Positions 8,567 to 16,696 are shown, counted from the first letter of the stretch. The stretch is 64,000 bases of DNA from Azospirillum halopraeferens DSM 3675 (GCF_000429625.1 NZ_KE386930.1:41518-105517), one strand, 5' to 3'. The notes: a model not told the origin generated them from the sequence alone. A program made the numbers and translations.

Positions 8567-8877
8567 TGAGCCTGAAGCTGCTGGAGGACGCCGAGGCCGA
8601 CGACCCGATCCTGTCGGTCGTCAACCTCATCGACGTGTTCCTCGTCATCATCGCCGCCCTGCTGCTGGCGGCGGCCAACAACCCGATGAACCCGTTCAGC
8701 CACGACCGGGTGACCGTCATCAGGAATCCCGGCGCCCCGGACATGGAGATCGTCGTCAAGGACGGCGAGCGGCTGGACCGCTACACCGCCACCGGCTCCA
8801 TCGGCCAGGGCGAGGGCACCAAGGCCGGCGTCGCCTACCGCATGAAGGACGGCTCGATGGTCTACGTGCCGGAGTGA
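8566..8877 (+). CDS. DUF2149 family single-pass membrane protein (HmuU-like, ExbD-like partner)
   Basis: 103 residues. One membrane helix near the N-terminus (VVNLIDVFLVIIAALLLAAA) carries an Asp (LIDVF) at the place where ExbD/TolR has its essential proton-carrying aspartate. A short periplasmic domain (VTVIRNPGAPDMEIVVKDGE) follows. DUF2149 genes regularly follow ExbB-like and CobN-like genes in heme or tetrapyrrole uptake operons. It overlaps the preceding gene by one base and ends the operon. The ExbD analogy is a topology argument, not sequence identity. Confidence 0.82.
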   Translation: MSLKLLEDAEADDPILSVVNLIDVFLVIIAALLLAAANNPMNPFSHDRVTVIRNPGAPDMEIVVKDGERLDRYTATGSIGQGEGTKAGVAYRMKDGSMVYVPE

Positions 8878-8901
8878 GGGGGCGCCATTGGCGGAATCCG
8901 G

Positions 8902-9258
8902 GTGATTCTCGCAGGTTCTTCGGCGATCGGGTGCAAGACCCTCACCGGTGCCGCCGGCGCGATCGTCGAACCGGTCGAGGGCGAGGAGATGGTCTACCGT
9001 GTCGCCGCCGGCATGGCGGCGGCGCAACCGGGCCTGCGCCTCAACCGGGAGGGCAGCCTGTCCGGCCTGTGCGTCACGCAGGCGCGGGTGCTCTATTGCG
9101 AGGATTCCGGGACCGACGACCGGGTCGACCGCGAAGCCTGCCGCGGGGTCGGCCTGCGTTCGATGGTGGTGGCCCCGCTGATCCATGCGGGGACGCCCGT
9201 CGGCGTGGTGAAGGTCGCGGCGCCATCGATGAAACGGTACACGGCGAGGAACGCATGA
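8902..9258 (+). pseudogene. Truncated GAF-domain fragment
   Basis: An open frame from a GTG at 8902 encodes most of one GAF domain: LTGAAGAIVEPVEGEEMVYR, then the characteristic SLSGLCVTQARVLYCED, then VGLRSMVVAPLIHAGTPVGV. GAF domains of this type normally sit inside 500-1500-residue histidine kinases or diguanylate cyclases, but nothing is attached here, and the first helix of the domain is incomplete. I read it as the remnant of a larger sensor removed by deletion. It begins 24 bases after the DUF2149 stop, without a clear ribosome-binding site. A free-standing GAF protein is possible but less likely. Confidence 0.5.
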
Positions 9259-9515
9259 TCACCCTCGGGATGGGCGCCCGGCCCATGCCCGCCGACGAAA
9301 AAGGGCTCCGCAAGCTGGTGAACGTCCTCAAGCTCCGCGAGCGGCCGGGAATGACGCAGGAAGCGTTCGCCGCAACCTACCGCATTCCGTTGGAAACGCT
9401 GCGGGATTGGGAGCAGCGGCGGAAGAACCCCGACGCGACGGCCCGCGCCTACTTGCAGGTGATCGACCATGATCCGCTGGGCGTCGCGGCCGTGGTGGCG
9501 CCGCGGGCCGCCTGA
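9255..9515 (+). CDS. Helix-turn-helix protein of the antitoxin/YiaG type (orphan)
   Basis: 86 residues from the ATG at 9255, which overlaps the end of the GAF fragment (ATGA). The Xre-type HTH is MTQEAFAATYRIPLETLRDW followed by EQRRKNPDATARAYLQVIDH, a pattern strongly associated with antitoxins partnered with RelE/HigB-like toxins. No toxin gene is visible on either side, so it is an orphan or the surviving half of a broken module. The same frame is open further upstream, but that translation is arginine-rich shadow sequence. Confidence 0.65.
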   Translation: MITLGMGARPMPADEKGLRKLVNVLKLRERPGMTQEAFAATYRIPLETLRDWEQRRKNPDATARAYLQVIDHDPLGVAAVVAPRAA

Positions 9516-9534
9516 AGTCCATCACGCTTCCCGG

Positions 9535-9575
9535 TGTGATGCCCGGCGGACGGGCGGCACAGAGCCCGGCATCAC
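9535..9575. terminator. Hairpin between convergent genes (weak terminator candidate)
   Basis: GTGATGCC (9535-9542) pairs with GGCATCAC (9568-9575) between the convergent HTH gene and cytosine deaminase gene. No T-run flanks either side, so intrinsic termination is doubtful; it may simply protect 3' ends. Confidence 0.3.
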
Positions 9576-9595
9576 GAGACCCGCCCCTTCGGGCC

Positions 9596-10876
9596 CTACC
9601 CCTGCGGCCGCGTGAAGTCCACCCGCTGCGGCCGGCCGGGGAGGGTCAGTTCGGCGGTCACCGGGGCGGTGCGCGCCACCACCCGGCCGCGGCGCAGCAC
9701 GGCGAGGCGGGCGGGGCGGGTGCGCAGGGCCTCCACCGGGTCGGCGGCCTGGAGCACCACCAGGTCGGCGTGGCAGCCCGGCGCGATCCCGTAGCCGTCC
9801 AGGTGCAGCAGCGCCGCGGGGTTCTCCGTCACCGCGGCGAAGCAGGCGCGCATGGCGTCGACGCCGGTCATCTGGCCGACGTGCAGGCCCATGTGGGCGG
9901 CCTCCAGCATGTCGGCGGAGCCCAGCGGGTACCAGGGGTCCATGACGCAGTCGTGGCCGAAGGCGACGGTGAGGCCGGCCGCCATCAGCTCCGGCACCCG
10001 GGTCATGCCGCGGCGCCGGGGATAGGTGTCGTGGCGGCCCTGGAGCGTGATGTTGATCAGCGGGTTGGCGACCACGCCCAGGCGCGCCTCGGCCATCAGC
10101 GGGATCAGCTTCGAGACGTAGTAGTTGTCCATGGAGTGCATGGACGTGAGGTGCGAGCCGGTCACCCGCCCGTGCAGCCCCAGGCGCTGCGTCTCGTACG
10201 CCAGGGTCTCCACATGGCGCGACAGGGGGTCGTCGCTCTCATCGCAGTGCATGTCGACCGGCAGGCCGCGCTCCGCCGCGATCTCGCACAGCAGCCGCAC
10301 CGACGCGGCCCCGTCGGCCATGGTGCGTTCGAAGTGGGGGATGCCGCCGACCACGTCGACGCCCATATCCAGCGCCCGCGTCAGCCGGTCGACGGCGCCG
10401 GGGGAGCGCAGCACGCCGTCCTGCGGAAAGGCGACGAGCTGCAGGTCGAGATAGGGGGCGACGCGCGCCTTCACGTCCAGCAGCGCCTCCACCGCCAGCA
10501 GGCGCGGGTCGCAGACGTCCACGTGGCTGCGGATCGCCAGCAGGCCGCGCGCCACCGCCCAGTCGCAATAGGCCAGCGCGCGCTCCACGATGGCGTCCTG
10601 GACGAGCTGCGGCTTCAGTTCCCCCCACAGGGCGATGCCCTCCAGCAGCGTGCCGGAGCGGTTCACCCGCGGGATGCCGTAGGTGAGGGTGGAATCCATG
10701 TGGAAATGGGCGTCCACGAAGGGCGGCGTCACCAGCCGCCCGGTGGCGTCGATCTCCTGGGCGGCCGCGCCGGGCAGGTTCGGCTCCACCGCCGCGATGC
10801 GCCCGCCGCTGACGGCGATGTCCATGCCGGTCCGCCCGTCGGGCAGGGTGGCGCGGCGCAGGACCAGGTCGAACAT
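9596..10876 (-). CDS. codA: Cytosine deaminase
   Basis: 426 residues, essentially the length of E. coli CodA (427). This amidohydrolase converts cytosine to uracil and ammonia in the cytoplasm for pyrimidine salvage. The metal and active-site motifs are all present in CodA order: PPFVDAHFHMD (first metal His pair), DMHCDESDD (metal His, then catalytic Glu), GSHLTSMHSM (metal His) and FGHDCVMDPWYPLG (metal Asp). The ATG at 10876 is chosen because it gives a normal amidohydrolase N-terminus (MFDLVLRRATLPDG); an upstream ATG adds 25 arginine-rich residues. No cytosine permease gene adjoins it. Related isocytosine or creatinine deaminases cannot be fully excluded. Confidence 0.87.
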   Translation of the reverse strand: MFDLVLRRATLPDGRTGMDIAVSGGRIAAVEPNLPGAAAQEIDATGRLVTPPFVDAHFHMDSTLTYGIPRVNRSGTLLEGIALWGELKPQLVQDAIVERALAYCDWAVARGLLAIRSHVDVCDPRLLAVEALLDVKARVAPYLDLQLVAFPQDGVLRSPGAVDRLTRALDMGVDVVGGIPHFERTMADGAASVRLLCEIAAERGLPVDMHCDESDDPLSRHVETLAYETQRLGLHGRVTGSHLTSMHSMDNYYVSKLIPLMAEARLGVVANPLINITLQGRHDTYPRRRGMTRVPELMAAGLTVAFGHDCVMDPWYPLGSADMLEAAHMGLHVGQMTGVDAMRACFAAVTENPAALLHLDGYGIAPGCHADLVVLQAADPVEALRTRPARLAVLRRGRVVARTAPVTAELTLPGRPQRVDFTRPQG

Positions 10877-11019
10877 GGGCAGGGTTTCCCCGAAGGCGCG
10901 GTGCCGGACCGCGGGGCAGTGACTGTAGCGCCCGCTCCGCGGCCGCGCCACCCCCGGCGTGTCGGGAGGCGCCGCCGCGGCACGCCGGACCGCCCCGGCT
11001 GTTCCCGCCGGAGAGATGC

Positions 11020-12426
11020 ATGGGGTGCAAGGGCATGTGGGACCGGATCCGGAACACCTGGGAAGGACTGCGCAGCGGCCTCTGGCTGGTGCCCGTCGGC
11101 ATGGGGTTGCTGGCGTTCGCCCTGTCGCGGGGAGCGCTGATGATCGACGCCGCCGTGCCGGACGCCGCGCAGGCGTTTCCCCGTTTCCTGCACGGCGGCA
11201 GCGGCGACGACGCCCGCAACCTGCTGACCGCCCTGGTCACCGCGTTGCTGTCTCTGGCCGGCGTCATGTTTTCCATCACGATGGTGGTGCTGACGCTGGC
11301 GGCCAACCAGTACGGGCCCCGGCTGGTCCGCACCTACACGGGCGACCTGAAGACGCAGGCCGCGCTCGGCACCTTCATCCTGACCGTCGTGTATTGCCTG
11401 CTGGTTCTGCGTGCGGTCGGGAAGGACATGCCGGCCGAGGCCGTGCCGCAGGTGGCGGTGACCCTCGGGCTGGTGCTGGCGATGCTGTGCCTGCTGGCGC
11501 TTCTGATGTTCCTCGGCGTCGTTACGCGCCTGATCGTTGCCGACGCGGTGATCGCACGGGTGGCCGAGGAACTGGACGACGTGATCTCCGGCCTGCCGCC
11601 GGCCGCGGATACGCCCGCACCGGAGTGCGCGGGGCCGGAGCACCGGGTGGCTGCGGACGGGGAGACGCACCCGGCCATCATCCGCTCCCGCGACGAGGGA
11701 TACGTGCAATCCATCGACTGCGCCGCCCTGGTTGCGGCGGCGGAGCGTGCCGGCGCCCTCATCCGCCTGGACTATCGGGCGGGAGCCTTCATGTGCCGGG
11801 AGGGGTGGCTGGCCCGGGTGCAGCCCGCCGACGCCGTGACGCCGGACCTGAGCGCATGCATCCGGCGGGCCATCATCATCGGAGTGCGGCGAACGCCCAC
11901 CCAGGACCTGGAATTCTCCGTCCGCCACCTCGTCGACGTGGCGCTGCGCGCCCTGTCGCCGGGCATCAACGATCCGAACACGGCCCTGGCGGTGATCGAC
12001 CGGCTGCGCGGAGCCCTGGCGCGGATCATGGCCCGGCGGCTGCCCGGTGCCGTCCACCGGGACCGGAGCGGAGCGGTGCGGCTGCTGGTCGACGGGACCG
12101 ACTTCGACGGGCTGATGAACGCCGCCTTCCACCAGATCCGCCAGGCGGGCGCGGCCAAGCCGGCGGTGGCGATCCACCTGCTGGGCAGCATCGCCCGCCT
12201 GGCCGAGCACGTCCGCACCCCCAGGCAGCACCGGACGCTGCTGCGCCACGCGGAGATGTCGGCCGCGGCGGGCCTGCGTCACGCGGAGGACCCCAACGAC
12301 AAGGCCGACATCGGCGCGGCGCTGGCGGCCACCCGCGGCAAGCTGGCGGCAACGGCCCCGGACAGCGCGGACCCGCGGGCGCGGGCGAACGACGCCGGTC
12401 CCGATTCGTTCCCGCGGGCATCTTGA
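11020..12426 (+). CDS. DUF2254 family integral membrane protein
   Basis: 468 residues. About four membrane helices lie in the first third (LWLVPVGMGLLAFALSRGAL, a second in LVTALLSLAGVMFSITMVVL, a third in TFILTVVYCLLVLRAV, a fourth in VTLGLVLAMLCLLALLMFLG), followed by a cytoplasmic C-terminal half with the family's hallmark SPGINDPNTALAVIDRL. Function of DUF2254 proteins is unknown. ATG 11020 and an in-frame ATG at 11035 (MWDRIRNTW) are both possible starts. It is divergent from codA and is followed 143 bases later by rpoH. Confidence 0.88.
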   Translation: MGCKGMWDRIRNTWEGLRSGLWLVPVGMGLLAFALSRGALMIDAAVPDAAQAFPRFLHGGSGDDARNLLTALVTALLSLAGVMFSITMVVLTLAANQYGPRLVRTYTGDLKTQAALGTFILTVVYCLLVLRAVGKDMPAEAVPQVAVTLGLVLAMLCLLALLMFLGVVTRLIVADAVIARVAEELDDVISGLPPAADTPAPECAGPEHRVAADGETHPAIIRSRDEGYVQSIDCAALVAAAERAGALIRLDYRAGAFMCREGWLARVQPADAVTPDLSACIRRAIIIGVRRTPTQDLEFSVRHLVDVALRALSPGINDPNTALAVIDRLRGALARIMARRLPGAVHRDRSGAVRLLVDGTDFDGLMNAAFHQIRQAGAAKPAVAIHLLGSIARLAEHVRTPRQHRTLLRHAEMSAAAGLRHAEDPNDKADIGAALAATRGKLAATAPDSADPRARANDAGPDSFPRAS

Positions 12427-12569
12427 TCGGCGGCCAAACGACCCCATATCGGTAATCGTTCCCGATTCTTCCAGTCACACCTTCGGGCTGCCCGCGGGGC
12501 GGCGCGACGGATCCGTCGTCCGCTCATGTGGGGGTTGTCCGTCGGGAACGCCAGTTGGGGGAGACCGAT

Positions 12570-13463
12570 TTGACTCATCCGATCGCCAACGACGTCACGC
12601 TCGACCTGTACCTCAGGGACGCCCGCCGTTACGCCTACCTGACGCCGGAGGAGGAGCTTGACCTGGCGCAGCGCTGGCGCAACGGGCAGGACGCCCGTGC
12701 GTTGGACCGCCTGGTCGGCGCCCACCTGCGTCTGGCGTTCAAGGTGGCCAAGGGGTTCCAGGGCTATGGCCTGCCGCTCGCCGATCTGGTGGCGGAGGCC
12801 AACCTGGGCCTGATGACGGCCGCCCGCAAGTTCGATCCGGACAAGGGATTCCGCTTCGCCACCTACGCCACCTGGTGGATCCGCGCCGCCGTCCAGGAAT
12901 ACGTCCTGCACAACTGGTCGCTGGTCAAGATCGGCACGACGGCGGCCCAGAAGAAGCTGTTCTTCAGTCTGCGCCGCCTGAAGGCGGGCATGCGCGAGCT
13001 GGAGGGCGGCGACCTGACGCCGGAGGCCGTCACCAGCATCGCGACCACGCTGGACGTGCCGGAGTCCGAGGTGGTGTCGATGAACCGCCGTCTGGGCAAC
13101 GACCGGTCGCTGAACGTGACCCTGGCCGAGGACTCCGACATGGAGTGGCAGGACCTGCTGGCCGATGAGGACCAGAACCAGGAGCGCGCCCTGGCCGAGT
13201 CCGAGGAGCGCAGCCAGCGCCTGGACTTCCTGAAGCTGGGCCTGGACGTGCTGGACGACCGCGAGCGGCAGATCCTGGTGGCCCGCCGTCTGAGCGACGA
13301 GCCGCAGACGCTGGAGGAGTTGAGCCAGGTCCTGAAGGTCTCGCGCGAGCGGGTGCGCCAGTTGGAGGTCCGCGCCTTCGAGAAGGTCCGCAAGGCCGTC
13401 GTCGGCCTGGCCCGCGCCCGCGAGGCGGGTCTGCCCTTGCTCGGCGGCGCGGTCCCGGCCTAA
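12570..13463 (+). CDS. rpoH: RNA polymerase sigma-32 factor (heat shock)
   Basis: 297 residues. The order is sigma region 1.2 (DLYLRDARRYAYLTPEEE), region 2 (ANLGLMTAARKFDPDKGFRF, TYATWWIRAAVQEYVLHNW), the RpoH box (AQKKLFFSLRRLK), then region 4 with the HTH ETLEELSQVLKVSRERVRQL. TTG at 12570 is chosen as start because GGGGGAGA precedes it at proper spacing and the product then begins MTHPIANDVTLDLYL, like other alphaproteobacterial RpoH proteins; an upstream ATG at 12528 would place the ribosome-binding site inside the gene. It directs transcription of heat-shock genes. An intrinsic terminator follows at 13482. Confidence 0.93.
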   Translation: MTHPIANDVTLDLYLRDARRYAYLTPEEELDLAQRWRNGQDARALDRLVGAHLRLAFKVAKGFQGYGLPLADLVAEANLGLMTAARKFDPDKGFRFATYATWWIRAAVQEYVLHNWSLVKIGTTAAQKKLFFSLRRLKAGMRELEGGDLTPEAVTSIATTLDVPESEVVSMNRRLGNDRSLNVTLAEDSDMEWQDLLADEDQNQERALAESEERSQRLDFLKLGLDVLDDRERQILVARRLSDEPQTLEELSQVLKVSRERVRQLEVRAFEKVRKAVVGLARAREAGLPLLGGAVPA

Positions 13464-13481
13464 CCTGTTCCGCGCACCACC

Positions 13482-13518
13482 GCCGCGGCGCCCCGATGCG
13501 GGTGCCGCGGCTTTTCTT
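13482..13518 (+). terminator. Intrinsic terminator of rpoH
   Basis: A GC-rich stem (GCCGCGGCGCCCCG, loop ATG, CGGGTGCCGCGGC, one bulge) is followed by CTTTTCTTT. It lies 19 bases after the rpoH stop and just before the convergent cas3 stop, so it insulates the heat-shock gene from the CRISPR locus. Confidence 0.8.
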
Positions 13519-13530
13519 TGCCTGCGATCC

Positions 13531-16317
13531 TTACGCCCCGGCCGCGGCTTCCCGCCGCTCCACCAGCAAGCCGCACCGATCGCCGTAAAGCAGACGCACC
13601 GCATCACGGTCGTTGCCGCCCTTCCGCCGTGCCTGCCCGGTCCACATGTCGTCGACCCGCTCCGCCAGGAACACGACCCGGTCGCGGTCCAAGCCGCGGG
13701 AAACGGGTTCCGGCAGCTCGGCCATCAGCCGATCGAGCCGGCTCCGGTCTCCCTCGGGGGCGATCAGCGGCAAGGGGCAGCGGCATTCGCTGGCTTCCAC
13801 CGGGAACGCCTCGCCGTCCCGCGCGCCGAGCAGCCGCGTCCGGCCGTCCTCCACCACGGCCAGGATCACCGAATGGCCATCGAGCAGGCGGGTGCGGGGC
13901 TCGCCGTCCGCCCCGGCCCCTGCCTCCGCCGCGTCCGACCAGTCGTTCAGCAGCCCGTCCCGGAAACTCAACCGTGCGCGCCGGCCGGCCGCCCGCTCCT
14001 CCGCGTCCGCGCCCTGCGCCGCGTGGTGGCGGCCCAGCAGTTCCGGAGGCACTCCCTCCGGCGGGTCCGCGTACACCGCTTCCAGCAGCGGGCGCAGGTC
14101 GCGGGCGAGGATGAGTGCGGGATCGTCGCAGCCGCGTCCCGGAATGCCCGCCGGGTCGAGCAGGTGGCGGGCGGACAGCCACAGGCGGGCATCGTCGTCG
14201 TAGACCGCGCCGGCCCGGCGGAAAAACGACGCGTACCAGTGCCGGCCGGCCGGTCGCAGGGGAGGGGTGAACAGCAGCGCCGGACTGTCGGGCCGGCGGT
14301 CGACGCCTTCGTCCGTCAAGGCGCCGTCGGCGGTGCGGGCGTGCCGCCGCCGTCGTCCCAGGCGCTGGATGATGGAATCCGCCGGCGCCAGGTCGGTCAC
14401 CATCTCGTCGGCGTCCAGGTCCAGGCTCTGTTCCGCCGCCTGTGTGGCGATGACCAGTCGGCCCCGCCGCGCGCCGGGCGGTGTGTGCTTGCCCAGAGCC
14501 GCCATCAGTTCCGCTTCCCGCGCCGCCCGGTCGGCCGGCAGGAATCGGGCGTGGTACAGCAGCGGTTGGTGGGCCGCCAGGCGGCGCCAGGCGGCGACCG
14601 CGTCGTCCACCGTGTTGCGGAACCAGATCACCGAGCGGCCCGCGGCGATCCACGCGCCGATCCGGTCTTCGACCGCTGCCAATGAATGCACCGCCTCGAA
14701 ACGGACCGGACGGGTGCCCGGTCCGGGGACCGCAGCCACCGGGTGCCGGACGATCCCGCTGCGGCTCACCAGGGTCAGCAGCGGATAGGCGCCCGGCCCG
14801 GCGCCGTCGCCCGCCTCCGCCACGCCGGGCCAGCCCGCCCCTTCGGCGTAGGCGCGGATCAGGGCGGCGCGGGCCCGGGCGGTCAGGGTGGCGGACATCA
14901 GCACCACCGGGTCGCCCGTCGATCCCTGCCAGCGCAGCAGACTCTGCAACAGCGCCTGCATGTAGTCGTCGTAGGCGTGCACCTCATCGACCAGCAGCAC
15001 CTTGCGCCACAGACCGGCCAGCCGGACCGTGGCGTGGCGGGTGCGCAGGGCGCCGGCCAACGCCTGGTCCACGGTGCCGACGCCGACCTCGGTCAGCAGG
15101 GCCCGGCGGGAGGAGGAGGCGAACCAGCCGCTCGCCATGCCCTCTCCCTCCTCCACGCCGGCCCGGGTGGGGGCGAAGCGGAAGGTCCGGTGCCGGTGGC
15201 GCCGGCTGTGGGCCAGCATCACCTGCGGGGCATCTCCGAACAGTTGCTCGCCGTACGGCACGGTGCCGTCGGCCGCGAACTTGCGGTCGAAGGCCGCATC
15301 GGCGGTCGCCATGGTGGGCAGGCCGGCATAGACGCCGTCCGCCCGTCCGAGAGCGACCAGCCGCTGCACGATCAGGTCGCCGGCCTCGGTCTTGCCGGCC
15401 CCCGGCAGATCCTCGATCACCACCAGCAGCGGCCCGTCGGGCAACGCGCCGGCCGTGAACAGACGGTCCGCCAGCGCCTGCAAAGGGGTCGGTGCCGGGG
15501 GTGCGCCGGATCGGGCGAGCCGGGGAAACAGGTCCCGGAAGGCGGCCGGCGGGCGCGGCGCCAGACGGCGGAACGGGGATGGCTGCACGTCATCCAGCAC
15601 CCGTTCGGCCGTGGGAAGGGCGGTGCCGGTCCAGTACGCCCGGAGATCGCAGGGTTCTTCCCGGTACACGAAGGCGTCGGCGGAGCCGAGCCAGTCGCTC
15701 AGGATGAACAGCCCGTTCAGCAGAGGCGACAGGCGCTTCAGGCCCGCCCCGTCGGGCAGTCCGTCGCGCCACCCGAACAGGTCGGCCATCGCCCCGATCA
15801 GCGCGGCCGCTATGTCCGCATCCTCCGGCGTGCAGTCTCCGGCACGCCGCAGCATCAGGAACGTCGGCGGGTTCACCGGGGGACAACCGTGGTGGCCGGT
15901 GCTGACGGCGAACAGCAGCCGCGTTTCCGGCCAGTCCGCCAGCGCTGCGGGAAGGCCGCACGCCTGCCGCCGCTTCACCAGCAGCTCCGTCGCCAGGGCC
16001 TGGCCCACCGCATCGTGCCGGGGGCGGCAGGGCAGCCGTTCCATCGGCACCTGCCCCGTGCGCCGGGCAGCGTCGGGGTTCAGCGCCTGAAACCTCGCCC
16101 CCGCCTTCCCCAGGTCGTGCAGCGCCAGCACCGTCGTCAGCATGCGCACGGCATCGTCCACCGTCATACCCAGCCCGTCCGCCAGCGCGTCGCGCAGGGT
16201 CGGCCGCCGCGTCAGCCCGACCGCCAGCACCGCCGCCACATCCAGCATGTGAAAGGGCAGCAGGTGACAGCGCTCCGCCTGACGTGCCTTGCCCCAGCGG
16301 CTAAAGATGGTGGTCAT
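13531..16317 (-). CDS. cas3: Type I-E CRISPR nuclease-helicase Cas3
   Basis: 928 residues. It has an N-terminal HD nuclease domain (LALHDLGKAG at about 64-73; further metal His in STGHHGCPP) and a superfamily-2 helicase domain: Walker A in DLPGAGKTEAG (about 302-312), DEVH box in VLLVDEVHAYDDYM (about 441-454), motif III MSATL, and motif VI in IIQRLGRRRRH (about 650). Recruited by target-bound Cascade, Cas3 nicks and degrades invader DNA. ATG 16317 is chosen because it gives the standard N-terminus (MTTIFSRWGKARQAE); the frame extends 29 residues upstream without homology. It points away from the cascade operon, so it has its own promoter, and its 5' leader contains the degenerate mini-array at 16437-16525. 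Confidence 0.95.
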   Translation of the reverse strand: MTTIFSRWGKARQAERCHLLPFHMLDVAAVLAVGLTRRPTLRDALADGLGMTVDDAVRMLTTVLALHDLGKAGARFQALNPDAARRTGQVPMERLPCRPRHDAVGQALATELLVKRRQACGLPAALADWPETRLLFAVSTGHHGCPPVNPPTFLMLRRAGDCTPEDADIAAALIGAMADLFGWRDGLPDGAGLKRLSPLLNGLFILSDWLGSADAFVYREEPCDLRAYWTGTALPTAERVLDDVQPSPFRRLAPRPPAAFRDLFPRLARSGAPPAPTPLQALADRLFTAGALPDGPLLVVIEDLPGAGKTEAGDLIVQRLVALGRADGVYAGLPTMATADAAFDRKFAADGTVPYGEQLFGDAPQVMLAHSRRHRHRTFRFAPTRAGVEEGEGMASGWFASSSRRALLTEVGVGTVDQALAGALRTRHATVRLAGLWRKVLLVDEVHAYDDYMQALLQSLLRWQGSTGDPVVLMSATLTARARAALIRAYAEGAGWPGVAEAGDGAGPGAYPLLTLVSRSGIVRHPVAAVPGPGTRPVRFEAVHSLAAVEDRIGAWIAAGRSVIWFRNTVDDAVAAWRRLAAHQPLLYHARFLPADRAAREAELMAALGKHTPPGARRGRLVIATQAAEQSLDLDADEMVTDLAPADSIIQRLGRRRRHARTADGALTDEGVDRRPDSPALLFTPPLRPAGRHWYASFFRRAGAVYDDDARLWLSARHLLDPAGIPGRGCDDPALILARDLRPLLEAVYADPPEGVPPELLGRHHAAQGADAEERAAGRRARLSFRDGLLNDWSDAAEAGAGADGEPRTRLLDGHSVILAVVEDGRTRLLGARDGEAFPVEASECRCPLPLIAPEGDRSRLDRLMAELPEPVSRGLDRDRVVFLAERVDDMWTGQARRKGGNDRDAVRLLYGDRCGLLVERREAAAGA

Positions 16318-16436
16318 CCGCAACCCTGGTTGTGTGATGGCCATGCATGAGTCAGTATGACGAGAGCGGGATGTCGCGCACAATCGCCAATGGCGGCCGA
16401 TCATTCTTGAATGGTGAGGAAGCGTCCCGTGTCGGC

Positions 16437-16525
16437 GCCGTAATCCCTGCCGATGCAGGGGACAAAGCGGACTGCTCCGCAGACCCGGACTGACTTGGGT
16501 TCATCCCGGAGTGTTCCGGGGGTGC
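16437..16525 (-). ncRNA. Degenerate CRISPR mini-array: candidate crRNA-like guide RNA controlling cas genes
   Basis: Read on the minus strand: a degenerate repeat (16525-16497) with the last 11 bases of the array repeat intact (GGGATGAACCC, i.e. the complete 5'-handle) and a changed but still paired stem (CCCGGA-ACAC-TCCGGG); a spacer of about 30 bases (16496-16467); then a second degenerate repeat (16465-16437) keeping CCCCTGCATC, the stem CCCTGC/GCAGGG and GCAGGGAT, but with a decayed 3' end. Repeat-to-repeat distance is 60-61 bases, the period of the main array. One complete crRNA-like unit, with handle, guide and Cas6e hairpin, is therefore preserved. The guide's first 17 positions match a site at 16667-16683 in 14 places. 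Known CreR-type RNAs in other type I and V loci have this layout. Expression is not demonstrated. Confidence 0.75.
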
Positions 16526-16651
16526 TGACACGGGACGGTGTTCCGCCGGTAGAGCGATGCCGACACGCGTACGATGCATCAGGCCGGCGCGACCGGAAAG
16601 TGGAAATCCATCTTGGGCTGTCCGGCGGTGGATCGTTCCGGTATCGTAGGG

Positions 16652-16686
16652 GTGGTGAGGTTTTTTCAGACACGAACAGACTTGAT
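16652..16686 (-). promoter_or_regulatory. Candidate Cascade target site of the mini-array guide
   Basis: On the plus strand CAGACACGAACAGACTT (16667-16683) aligns with CAGACCCGGACTGACTT (16480-16496) of the mini-array spacer. From the seed end, positions 1-5, 7, 8, 10, 11 and 13-17 match, and 6, 9 and 12 differ. Positions 6 and 12 are bases that type I-E Cascade flips out and does not read. The seed (1-5, 7, 8) is complete, while pairing fails beyond 17, which would favour binding without Cas3 cleavage. The flanking trinucleotide on the guide-like strand is ATC (16686-16684). Confidence 0.65.
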
Positions 16687-16696
16687 GCAATCAGCG

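Noticed and set aside
12423..12452. TTGATC ... TATCGG as an rpoH promoter
   Set aside because: Spacing is 18 and the -10 match is weak; alphaproteobacterial rpoH promoters can be atypical, so I do not call it.
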